A stretch of DNA of 6,526 nt from JANOYC01 sp031428675 (GTDB taxonomy: Bacteria > Actinomycetota > Actinomycetes > Actinomycetales > Microbacteriaceae), in assembly GCA_031428675.1 (NCBI GenBank), contig JANOYC010000124.1, positions 1 through 6,526 of the forward strand. Direction: 5' to 3'. The notes under the pieces were generated by a model. The model saw only the letters and a list, made by a program, of their open reading frames with translations. It made no database searches and had not been told where the DNA came from. This document shows, one piece after another, positions 1 to 6,319 of the stretch; position 1 is the first letter of the stretch; every line of letters begins with the position of its first letter. The translations under genes and the position numbers were made by a program.

Positions 1-58
1 CCATCTGGGCGCCGCGTGCCGTATCCGCCCGGGCACAACTTCTACCTCCCGAAACCAC
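1..58 (-). CDS. rbfA: Probable 5' end of rbfA (ribosome-binding factor A), cut by window edge
   Basis: Only about 19 codons are visible. In the frame beginning at the GTG at 58-56 the last residues read ARADTARGAQM, which resembles the usual actinobacterial RbfA start (recalled form A-D-x-A-R-A-A-K-M-A-D-R-I). rbfA is the normal gene after infB in actinobacteria, and RbfA binds the 30S subunit during 16S rRNA maturation. The start is unclear. GTG 58 has a GGGGG run (70-66) seven bases upstream, but a better Shine-Dalgarno (GGGAGGT, 50-44, spacer 7) precedes a GTG at 36-34 in a different frame. That other frame reads MPGRIRHAAPRW, uses the rare codons ATA and AGA, and looks like nothing I know. 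Either the N-terminus is extended, the true start is the ATG at 4-2, or one base is missing near 36. The identity rests on position plus a short match. Confidence 0.4.
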   Translation of the reverse strand, partial: MVSGGRSCARADTARGAQM

Positions 59-67
59 CCCACGTCC

Positions 68-111
68 CCCGCTTTTGACGCCACTCCGGCCGTATTCGCG
101 ACAAAAGCGGG
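68..111 (-). other. Inverted repeat (hairpin) downstream of infB
   Basis: Arms CCCGCTTTTG (68-77) and CAAAAGCGGG (102-111) are perfectly complementary over 10 bp around a 24-nt loop. After an A-A mismatch, 79-81 can pair with 98-100 to add 3 bp. It starts 25 nt after the infB stop. In the minus-strand transcript the stem is followed by GGACGUGGGG, not a U-run, so it does not look like a standard intrinsic terminator. It may instead be an mRNA-stabilising or processing structure between infB and the next gene. Confidence 0.55.
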
Positions 112-135
112 CAGGTCGAGGGGTGTGAGCGCGAA

Positions 136-2925
136 CTACGCGCGCGTTTTTTCCTTGAGCTCGATCGTCTCGATCTCGTCACCGATGCGGATGTCGTTGA
201 ACTTTCCGAGACCGATACCGCACTCGAAGTCGGTGCGGACCTCGGTGACGTCGTCCTTGAATCGGCGCAGCGATTCGATGGCCAGGTTGTCGCCCACCAC
301 GACGCCATCGCGAATGACGCGAGCCTTGGCGTTCCTGGTGATCGTTCCCGACCGCACGATGACGCCGGCGACGTTTCCGAACTTCGAGGAGCTGAACACC
401 TCGCGGATTTCGGCGATACCCGACTGCACTTCTTCGAACTCCGGCTTCAGCATGCCCTTCAGCGAGTTCTCGATCTCGTCGAGAGCCGCGTAGATGACAC
501 TGTAGAAGCGAATGTCGACGCCCTCACGACTGGCGCGCTCACGTGCCTTCGTATCCGGACGCACGTTGAAGCCCACGATGATCGCGTTATCGATCGTCGC
601 AAGGTTGACATCGCTTTCGGTGATCGCGCCAACACCGCGGTGGATGATGCGCAGCTGAACGCTATCGTCGACCTCGATCTTGAGAAGTGATTCCTCGAGC
701 GCCTCCACGGCACCCGAAACGTCACCCTTGATGATGAGGTTGAGCGATTCGACCTTGCCGTCTTCAAGCGCGCGCGTGAAGTCTTCGAGGCTGATGCGCT
801 TGCGGGCCTTGGCCAGCAGGGCGTTGCGCTCAACGGCTTCACGCTTCTCCGCGATCTGGCGAGCGGTGCGGTCGTCTTCGGTCACGAGGAAGGTGTCACC
901 GGCACGCGGAACGGTCGATAAACCCTGCACCTGCACCGGACGCGACGGATACGCCTCATCGACGCGATCGCCGTTCTCGTCGGCCATCGCACGAACGCGG
1001 CCATACGCCGTTCCGGCCACGATCGCGTCGCCGACTCGCAGGGTTCCCGACTGAATGAGCACGGTCGCGACTGCACCGCGGCCCCGGTCAAGTTTCGCTT
1101 CGATCGCGACGCCACGGGCATCCTTGTTCGGGTTGGCGCGGAGGTCGAGACCAGCGTCAGCGGTCAGGAGCACAGCATCAAGGAGGTCCTGAACACCCTT
1201 GCCCGAAAGCGCCGACACGTCGACGAACATCGTGTCTCCACCGTATTCTTCGGCGACGAGACCGAACTCGGTGAGTTGTTGACGAACCTTCGCTGGGTTG
1301 GCGCCCTCTTTATCGATCTTGTTCACCGCGACGACGATCGGCACGCCCGCGGCCTGCGCGTGGTTCAGCGCCTCCACCGTTTGCGGCATGATTCCGTCGT
1401 CTGCTGCCACCACGAGGATCGCGATGTCGGTCACCTGCGCACCACGGGCGCGCATGGCGGTGAATGCCTCGTGACCCGGGGTGTCGATAAACGTAATGGC
1501 GCGTTCGATCTCTTCGTGCTCCGTCCACACCTGGTAGGCACCGATGTGCTGAGTGATGCCGCCCGCTTCGCCAGCGATGACGTTGGCGTTGCGGATCGCG
1601 TCGAGCAGTCGGGTCTTACCGTGGTCGACGTGACCCATGACGGTCACGACAGGAGGACGAATGACAAGAACACTGTCGTCTTCGTCTTCGAGCTCCTGCT
1701 CGAGGTCGATGTCGAAGCCCTCGAGGAGTTCCTTGTCTTCGTCTTCCGGCGAGACAACCTGAATCTTGTAGCCGAGTTCCTCACCCAACACCTGGAAGGT
1801 AGCTTCATCGAGCGACTCGGTAGCGGTCGCCATTTCACCGAGGTGGAATAGCACGGTCACGAGGTTTCCGGGGCTGGCGTCAATCTTGTCGGCGAAGTCG
1901 CTGATCGACGCGCCGCGGCGCAGTCGAACTACCGTCGAGCCATCACCGCGAGGCACGCTGACGCCGCCAAGCGACGGTGCTTCCCTCAGTTCGAATTCGG
2001 CGCGCTTCGTGCGCTTCGACTTACGCGCCTTGCTCTTGCCGCCACCGCGACCGAACGCGCCCGCGGTTCCACCGCCGGGACCACGGCCACGGCCAGCGCC
2101 GCCTCCGCCAGCGGCCGGACGGGGCGGGCCGAACCCAGTGCCGCCGGGAGCGCCACCGCCACCGGGACGCTGAAATCCGCCGCCAGCTGGGCGGCCTGCG
2201 CCGCCGCCGGCACCGGGGGTGCGCTGCTGGAAACCAGGCCCGCCGGGTCGCTGTCCGAAGCCTCCCGGACGAGCACCCTGGCCGGGGCCGCCGGGACGCG
2301 GAGCACCGGGACGAGGGGCGGACGGACGCGGGATGCCCGATGGCGACGGCGCACCGCCGGCCCCGCCGGGACGCATGCCCTGGTTGCTTGCGAACGGATT
2401 GTTGCCCGGACGCGGCGCGCCGGGACGCTGCATGCCCTGGTTGCTCGCGAACGGATTGTTGCCCGGACGCGGAGTTCCGGGACGAGGGATACCCGACGGA
2501 CGCGGCGCGTTGCTCGCGGGCGACGGCGAATCAGTCGGCGCCGCTTCGGCAGCGGGCGCGACCGAGCGCTCGTCCACGTGCGCTTGGCGCTCTTCGGCCT
2601 GAGCCTGACGCTCGGCGACCGTGAGCGGCGCGTGGTGCTCAACTGGCTCGTGAGCCGTCGGCGACGGAGCAGGCTCGGCCTCGGGCGCCGGCTTGGGAGC
2701 CGGCGGCTTCGGCGCAGCCCTAGGTGCCGGAGGCTTCGGTGCGGCCGCCGGAGCCTTGATACCTTCAGCCGCGAGCGCTTGCTTCAGGCGCCGTGCAACC
2801 GGTGGCTCGATGCTCGAGGACGGTCCCTTGACGTACTCGCCCATTTCCTTGAGCTTGTCGAGGGCGACCTTGCTGTCGACGCCCAGTTCGGCGGCGACTT
2901 CGTGTACGCGTGGTTTTGCAGCCAC
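136..2925 (-). CDS. infB: Translation initiation factor IF-2
   Basis: IF2 is the cytoplasmic GTPase that brings fMet-tRNA to the 30S subunit and promotes 50S joining. The product is 929 aa, a usual length for actinobacterial IF2. Residues 4-50 form the first IF2_N module (KPRVHEVAAELGVD...). Residues 55-300 are a low-complexity Pro/Ala then Gly/Arg/Pro linker with a duplicated RPGNNPFASNQGM element, ending in a basic patch (GKSKARKSKRTKR). Residues 327-390 are the second IF2_N module. The G domain shows G1 GHVDHGKT (431-438), G2 GGIT (455-458), G3 DTPGH (481-485), G4 NKID (535-538) and G5 SAL (571-573). Beta-barrel domains and the C-terminal tRNA-binding domain (to about 920) follow, with no break. 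The start is GTG with AGGAG at 2934-2930, four bases upstream. It lies 92 nt after ylxR and is probably cotranscribed with it. A hairpin overlaps its ribosome binding site. Confidence 0.98.
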   Translation of the reverse strand: MAAKPRVHEVAAELGVDSKVALDKLKEMGEYVKGPSSSIEPPVARRLKQALAAEGIKAPAAAPKPPAPRAAPKPPAPKPAPEAEPAPSPTAHEPVEHHAPLTVAERQAQAEERQAHVDERSVAPAAEAAPTDSPSPASNAPRPSGIPRPGTPRPGNNPFASNQGMQRPGAPRPGNNPFASNQGMRPGGAGGAPSPSGIPRPSAPRPGAPRPGGPGQGARPGGFGQRPGGPGFQQRTPGAGGGAGRPAGGGFQRPGGGGAPGGTGFGPPRPAAGGGGAGRGRGPGGGTAGAFGRGGGKSKARKSKRTKRAEFELREAPSLGGVSVPRGDGSTVVRLRRGASISDFADKIDASPGNLVTVLFHLGEMATATESLDEATFQVLGEELGYKIQVVSPEDEDKELLEGFDIDLEQELEDEDDSVLVIRPPVVTVMGHVDHGKTRLLDAIRNANVIAGEAGGITQHIGAYQVWTEHEEIERAITFIDTPGHEAFTAMRARGAQVTDIAILVVAADDGIMPQTVEALNHAQAAGVPIVVAVNKIDKEGANPAKVRQQLTEFGLVAEEYGGDTMFVDVSALSGKGVQDLLDAVLLTADAGLDLRANPNKDARGVAIEAKLDRGRGAVATVLIQSGTLRVGDAIVAGTAYGRVRAMADENGDRVDEAYPSRPVQVQGLSTVPRAGDTFLVTEDDRTARQIAEKREAVERNALLAKARKRISLEDFTRALEDGKVESLNLIIKGDVSGAVEALEESLLKIEVDDSVQLRIIHRGVGAITESDVNLATIDNAIIVGFNVRPDTKARERASREGVDIRFYSVIYAALDEIENSLKGMLKPEFEEVQSGIAEIREVFSSSKFGNVAGVIVRSGTITRNAKARVIRDGVVVGDNLAIESLRRFKDDVTEVRTDFECGIGLGKFNDIRIGDEIETIELKEKTRA
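2374..2472 (-). repeat. Two-copy 57-bp-period repeat inside infB
   Basis: A 42-nt unit at 2374-2415 recurs at 2431-2472 with a single mismatch (ttgcttgcga versus ttgctcgcga). The offset of 57 bp equals 19 codons, so the frame is kept. Both copies encode RPGNNPFASNQGM in the IF2 linker (residues 153-165 and 172-184). The near-identity at DNA level suggests a fairly recent duplication or ongoing homogenisation. Similar GNNPF elements are common in actinobacterial IF2. Confidence 0.85.
2686..2745 (-). repeat. Short Pro/Ala/Lys repeat in IF2 linker
   Basis: Residues 61-80 of IF2 are two 10-residue units, AAPKPPAPRA and APKPPAPKPA. They look like a degenerate tandem duplication within the flexible linker after the first IF2_N module. 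No separate function is implied. Confidence 0.5.
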
Positions 2926-2931
2926 AATTCT

Positions 2932-2956
2932 CCTGTCTGGGGTCCACCCAGGCAGG
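2932..2956 (-). promoter_or_regulatory. Hairpin abutting the infB ribosome binding site
   Basis: In the minus-strand mRNA, CCUGCCUGGG (2956-2947) can pair with CCCAGACAGG (2941-2932) around a 5-nt UGGAC loop. Nine of ten positions pair, with one C-A mismatch. The last three bases of the 3' arm are the AGG of the infB Shine-Dalgarno AGGAG (2934-2930), so the base of the stem would partly cover the ribosome binding site. A role in setting infB translation is an inference. Confidence 0.4.
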
Positions 2957-3017
2957 GCAGACCGTTAGTTACGGACGGAACTCATTTCGAGCCGCTCATT
3001 AGTTGTCCATGTGCCAT

Positions 3018-3293
3018 TCAGCCTGTTCTGGTAATTCGGTCTGAAAACGCTGATTCAAGGTCTGCCAGAAGTTCTGACGTGTCAAGTGCTCCCACCGCTC
3101 GCAACGCTCGCCCAAAAGACTTGCGTGTGATCGCGGTGGTTACGCAGGTTGCGTTGGGATGAACCCACGCCCCCCGACCAGCCTCGCAAGCCGCCGCATC
3201 AACGACGACCCGTGCGTTGCGCTGTACGACCCGCACAAGTGAAAGCCGTGTATCGCGCCGTCGGCACCCGAGGCAGGTTCTGACGGGATCCAT
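3018..3293 (-). CDS. ylxR: YlxR/RnpM family RNA-binding protein
   Basis: The product is a 91-aa basic protein of the YlxR (DUF448) family, typical in size. The family signature RTCLGCR sits at residues 5-11, GRGAWVHP at 39-46, Cys50 follows, and a late F-x-R-A-L segment lies at 60-64. In Bacillus subtilis the homologue (RnpM) binds RNase P RNA and modulates its activity; that role is carried over here by homology only. The start is ATG, preceded by GAGAGGGGG at 3306-3298. It sits 64 nt after nusA and 92 nt before infB, the standard position for this gene between the two. Confidence 0.94.
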   Translation of the reverse strand: MDPVRTCLGCRRRDTRLSLVRVVQRNARVVVDAAACEAGRGAWVHPNATCVTTAITRKSFGRALRAVGALDTSELLADLESAFSDRITRTG

Positions 3294-3297
3294 ACTA

Positions 3298-3306
3298 CCC
3301 CCTCTC
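3298..3306 (-). promoter_or_regulatory. Ribosome binding site of ylxR
   Basis: GAGAGGGGG lies four bases upstream of the ATG at 3293 on the minus strand. It is purine-only and supports this ATG as the start. Confidence 0.6.
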
Positions 3307-3357
3307 GTCCTCTAGGTCGTCGGCAGTGGTCGAAGCGGATCTCTCACATCGCGACGA

Positions 3358-4365
3358 TCAGCTCTCGAGGATGGAGTCGGGCTGGATATCGATGCGAGCG
3401 CCAGTGAGCTTTGCTGCAAGCCGAGCGTTTTGGCCTTCTTTGCCAATCGCGAGCGAGAGTTGGTAGTCGGGCACGAGTGCCCGCACGGCCTTCGTGGCCT
3501 CATCGATAACGAACGCGCTCGTCACTTTCGACGGCGACAGGGCGTTCGCAACGAACGTCGCCAAGTCTTCCGAGTAGTCGACAATGTCGATCTTCTCGTT
3601 GTTGAGTTCCGTAGTGACAGCACGCACTCGCTGGCCCAGTTCGCCGATACAGGCGCCCTTGGCGTTGATTCCCGGTTCAGTCGCGCGCACCGCGATCTTT
3701 GTGCGATGACCTGCCTCCCGGGCAAGCGACGTGATCTCAACGAGACCGCTGGCGATCTCAGGAACCTCGAGTGCAAAGAGCTTTCGCACGAGCGAAGGAT
3801 GCGTGCGGCTCACGGTGATCTGCGGCCCCTTGAGCCCCTTGTTCACGCTGGTCACGTAAACGCGAATTCGCGTGCCGTGCGCATATTCCTCGCCGGGGAC
3901 TTGCTCTTCGGGCGGGAGGATCGCTTCGATCGTTCCGAGATCGACGTGGATCATCCGCGGGTTGGGGCCCTGTTGGATGACTCCGGCGACGATGTCGCCC
4001 TCTCGACCACGGAACTCCCCGAGCACGTGATCGTCGGCGATGTCCCGAAGTCGCTGGTTGATGACTTGCTTCGCGGCGAACGCCGCAATCCGACCGAAGT
4101 CGCTGGGCGAATCGACGGACTCGCCGATCACGTTGCCCTCGTCATCCAACTCGGGAATAAACACGCGAACGTGGCCGGTCTTGCGGTCCAGTTCGACGCG
4201 CGCTCGCGGAGGATGCGGGTGCGCATCAACGGGCCGGTGTTCCGCTTGGCCGGTGTGCTTGAGGTAGGCAGTCAGGATGGCCTGCTCGATGATCGCCACC
4301 AGCTCATCGAAGGGAATCTCTCGCTCGCGCTCCATGAGGCGCAGCACGCTCAGGTCAATATCCAC
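3358..4365 (-). CDS. nusA: Transcription termination/antitermination factor NusA
   Basis: NusA binds RNA polymerase and nascent RNA, modulating pausing, intrinsic and Rho termination, and rRNA antitermination. The 335-aa product has an N-terminal RNAP-binding domain (about 1-118, MDIDLSVLRLMERER...). An S1 domain follows (about 122-190, GDIVAGVIQQGPNP... ending SRTHP). KH1 carries GACIGELGQRVRAV at 237-250, and KH2 carries LAIGKEGQNARLAAKL at 305-320. It ends soon after KH2, so it lacks the C-terminal acidic repeats of E. coli NusA, as is usual in actinobacteria. The start is GTG (4365-4363) with GAAAGG at 4378-4373, spacer 7. It follows proS by 95 nt with no rimP between, and probably heads the nusA-ylxR-infB unit or is read through from proS. 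Confidence 0.97.
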   Translation of the reverse strand: MDIDLSVLRLMEREREIPFDELVAIIEQAILTAYLKHTGQAEHRPVDAHPHPPRARVELDRKTGHVRVFIPELDDEGNVIGESVDSPSDFGRIAAFAAKQVINQRLRDIADDHVLGEFRGREGDIVAGVIQQGPNPRMIHVDLGTIEAILPPEEQVPGEEYAHGTRIRVYVTSVNKGLKGPQITVSRTHPSLVRKLFALEVPEIASGLVEITSLAREAGHRTKIAVRATEPGINAKGACIGELGQRVRAVTTELNNEKIDIVDYSEDLATFVANALSPSKVTSAFVIDEATKAVRALVPDYQLSLAIGKEGQNARLAAKLTGARIDIQPDSILES

Positions 4366-4460
4366 CGAGGGGCCTTTCGATATTCACATTGTTGTGACTC
4401 GACGCGCGTGCGCGCACCGATGTGCATCACATACCGTACCCGACGCGGGGCACTCCTGTG
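4366..4460 (-). other. proS-nusA gap without rimP
   Basis: This 95-nt stretch holds no credible gene; a 21-codon frame running into nusA has no ribosome binding site. It contains the nusA Shine-Dalgarno (GAAAGG, 4378-4373), a palindrome TCACA-TTGT-TGTGA at 4384-4397 about 20 nt before the nusA start, and a GC palindrome GTGCGCGCAC at 4408-4417. The AT-rich patch at 4379-4397 could hold a promoter or operator, but I see no convincing -35/-10 pair. Confidence 0.5.
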
Positions 4461-6227
4461 TCAGGCGCCGCTCACGGCCTCAGCGACGGCTGCCACGGCC
4501 ACGGTCGAGCGCTCGCCCGTGCGACGGTTCCACACCTCGACCTCACCGGTCGCGGCTCCTCGCCCGACGATCACAATGAAAGGCACGCCGATCAGCTCGG
4601 CGTCGCCGAACTTGACGCCGGGTGAGACCTTCGGGCGATCGTCGTAGAGCACATCGGCACCGCGGGAGTCGAGTTCATTCACGATCGATTCGGCGACCTC
4701 ATAGGCGATCTGGTCGCGACCGGCTGCGACGACGTGCACATCGAATGGGCTGACATTGGGTGGCCACACCAGACCCTTGTCGTCGTTGTTCGACTCCGCA
4801 ATGACGGCCAAGATGCGTGTGACACCGATTCCGTAGGAACCCATCGTTACCGTGACGAGCTTTCCGTTCTCGTCCAGCACCTTGAGACCGAGCGCTTCTG
4901 CATACTTGCGGCCGAGTTGGAAAACGTGCCCGATCTCCATCCCTCGCGCCGTCTCGATCGCACCGGAACCGTCGGGTGCCGGGTCGCCCTCTCGCACTGC
5001 TGCGGCGTCGATCGTGCCGTCGGCGGTGAAGTCGCGACCGGCCACCAGGCCGAATACGTGCTTCTCGTGCAGGTTGGCCCCCGTGACCCACTGGGTGCCG
5101 TCGACGACCCTCGGGTCGAGGAGAAACCGGATGCCCGACGCGGACTCTTCGCCGAGGACCGCGCCGGTCGAGCTCCACGGGCCGATATACCCCTTCACCA
5201 GCGCTGCATTGGCGGCGAAATCAGCTTCCGTCGCAGCTTCGACGGTGGCGGGTGCCACGGCCACCTCGACGCGCTTTAGATCGATATCGCGATCACCGGG
5301 CAGTCCGATCACGAGCAGCTCACGAGTGCGGTCGAGGTGGGTGAGCGCGAGCACGACGTTCTTGAGGGTGTCGGCGGCGGTCCATGGTCGATCCTCGCGC
5401 GGATGTGCAGTGTTCGCGAGGTCTACCAAGGTCTGAATGGTGGGCGTATTGGGTGAATCGAACACCGACGCATCCGGAAGCCCATCGATGGGAAGAGGAG
5501 CGGGCGCAATCGTGCGGTACGCCTCGACGTTGGCCGCGTATCCGCCGTCGGTACGAACGAAGGTGTCCTCACCGACCGGTGTCGGGTGCAGAAACTCCTC
5601 GCTACGTGAGCCGCCCATAGCACCGGCGTCGGCCTGGACGATCACGTATTCGAGTCCCAGCCGGTGAAAAATGCGCTCGTAGGCGTCGCGGTGGGCTTGG
5701 TAACTCGCCTCGAGCCCCGCGTCGGTGGCGTCGAAGGAGTAGCTGTCTTTCATCGAGAATTCGCGACCACGGAGCAGTCCGCCGCGCGGACGCGCCTCGT
5801 CGCGGTACTTGTCTTGGATTTGGTAGATCGACAGCGGAAGGTCTTTGTACGACGAGTAGAGGTCTTTCACCAACAGGGTGAAGACTTCTTCGTGGGTCGG
5901 GGCGAGGAGGTAGTCGGAGCCTTTGCGATCCTTGAGGCGGAAAATGCCGTCACCGTATTCGGTCCAGCGTCCGGTTTGCTCGTAGGGCTCGCGAGGGAGC
6001 AGGGCCGGAAAATGCACCTCTTGAGCACCGAATGCTTCGAGCTCTTCCCGGATGATCGTCTCGATTTTCCGGCGAACGCGCAGCCCCAGCGGCAGCCAGG
6101 CGAACACGCCTGGCGCTTGGCGGCGGATGTAACCGGCGCGCACGAGCAGACGGTGACTGAGCACTTCGGCGTCGGCGGGGTCCTCGCGAAGCGTGCGGAC
6201 GAAGAGCTGCGAAAGTCGAGTTGGCAC
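4461..6227 (-). CDS. proS: Prolyl-tRNA synthetase (prokaryotic type, with editing insertion)
   Basis: ProRS charges tRNA-Pro with proline in the cytoplasm. From the GTG at 6227 the product is 588 aa, normal for bacterial-type ProRS. The class II core shows motif 1 around 60-80, TxE (THE, 111-113), motif 2 (YRDEARPR, 141-148, then LLRGREFSMKDSYSF to 165), GGSRSEEF (205-212) and motif 3 GSYGIGVTR (463-471). The YbaK-like editing insertion (INS) spans about 225-400, with GANLHEKHVFG at 383-393. The anticodon-binding domain (about 494-588) includes DDRP and SPGVKF. I chose GTG 6227 because family members begin M/V-P-T-R-L-S at this point. Longer in-frame starts exist (ATG 6290, TTG 6317) but add an unconserved Arg-rich leader and fall in a hairpin. 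No good Shine-Dalgarno precedes GTG 6227, while TAAAGT lies 7 nt upstream, so it may be leaderless. Confidence 0.96.
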   Translation of the reverse strand: MPTRLSQLFVRTLREDPADAEVLSHRLLVRAGYIRRQAPGVFAWLPLGLRVRRKIETIIREELEAFGAQEVHFPALLPREPYEQTGRWTEYGDGIFRLKDRKGSDYLLAPTHEEVFTLLVKDLYSSYKDLPLSIYQIQDKYRDEARPRGGLLRGREFSMKDSYSFDATDAGLEASYQAHRDAYERIFHRLGLEYVIVQADAGAMGGSRSEEFLHPTPVGEDTFVRTDGGYAANVEAYRTIAPAPLPIDGLPDASVFDSPNTPTIQTLVDLANTAHPREDRPWTAADTLKNVVLALTHLDRTRELLVIGLPGDRDIDLKRVEVAVAPATVEAATEADFAANAALVKGYIGPWSSTGAVLGEESASGIRFLLDPRVVDGTQWVTGANLHEKHVFGLVAGRDFTADGTIDAAAVREGDPAPDGSGAIETARGMEIGHVFQLGRKYAEALGLKVLDENGKLVTVTMGSYGIGVTRILAVIAESNNDDKGLVWPPNVSPFDVHVVAAGRDQIAYEVAESIVNELDSRGADVLYDDRPKVSPGVKFGDAELIGVPFIVIVGRGAATGEVEVWNRRTGERSTVAVAAVAEAVSGA

Positions 6228-6234
6228 CCGCCCA

Positions 6235-6240
6235 ACTTTA
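6235..6240 (-). promoter_or_regulatory. proS: Possible -10 element for a leaderless proS transcript
   Basis: On the minus strand TAAAGT fits the TAnnnT pattern of actinobacterial -10 boxes and ends 7 nt before the GTG at 6227. That would put the transcription start at or next to the start codon, which is common in actinobacteria for genes without a Shine-Dalgarno. No convincing -35 box is seen 16-19 nt upstream, so this is weak. Confidence 0.3.
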
Positions 6241-6287
6241 GTGCGGCTGCGAGCGCCAGGCGGTGAACCGTGATTGCGCCGGAACGA

Positions 6288-6319
6288 CATTGAGCCCCGA
6301 TTTGAATCGGGGCTCAATG
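6288..6319. terminator. Perfect 14-bp hairpin upstream of proS, possible terminator
   Basis: CATTGAGCCCCGAT (6288-6301) and ATCGGGGCTCAATG (6306-6319) are exact reverse complements around a 4-nt loop. Neither strand has a T-run after the stem, so it is not a textbook intrinsic terminator. Stem strength still suggests a terminator, a transcript-end structure or a protein site. It lies 61 nt upstream of the proS start. It could insulate proS from leftward transcription or, if proS transcription starts further right, form part of its leader. Confidence 0.5.

Noticed and set aside
1276..2624. Several plus-strand and alternative minus-strand frames within infB, including Pro/Gly-rich ones
   Set aside because: They shadow the repetitive, stop-poor infB linker and G-domain sequence; the minus-strand IF2 frame is unambiguous.
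2957..3017. Promoter for infB (TGGACA near 3008 and TAACTA near 2970 on the minus strand)
   Set aside because: The boxes do not fit a 16-19 nt spacing and TAACTA does not match TAnnnT; there is no support for an internal promoter.
4384..4397. CRP-type binding site
   Set aside because: CRP sites are TGTGA-N6-TCACA; here the half-sites are in the opposite order with a 4-nt spacer.
3430..4647. Long plus-strand open frame (405 codons) opposite nusA and the end of proS
   Set aside because: It is antisense to clear NusA and ProRS coding sequence, its product is His/Arg/Asp-rich with no recognisable motif, and it runs across the intergenic gap. It is a by-product of GC-rich codon structure.
6228..6317. 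Longer ProRS starting at TTG 6317 or ATG 6290
   Set aside because: The extra 21-30 residues are Arg/Ser-rich and not part of the family, the sequence includes the hairpin, and neither start has a good ribosome binding site.
6288..6319. tRNA 3' end (TTCAAAT inside a GC stem) upstream of proS
   Set aside because: The 14-bp continuous stem with a 4-nt loop does not fit a T-arm (5 bp, 7-nt loop), there is no acceptor partner, and no cloverleaf can be formed on either strand.
6228..6319. T-box riboswitch controlling proS
   Set aside because: No T-box consensus sequence and no specifier stem are visible, and the leader is too short.
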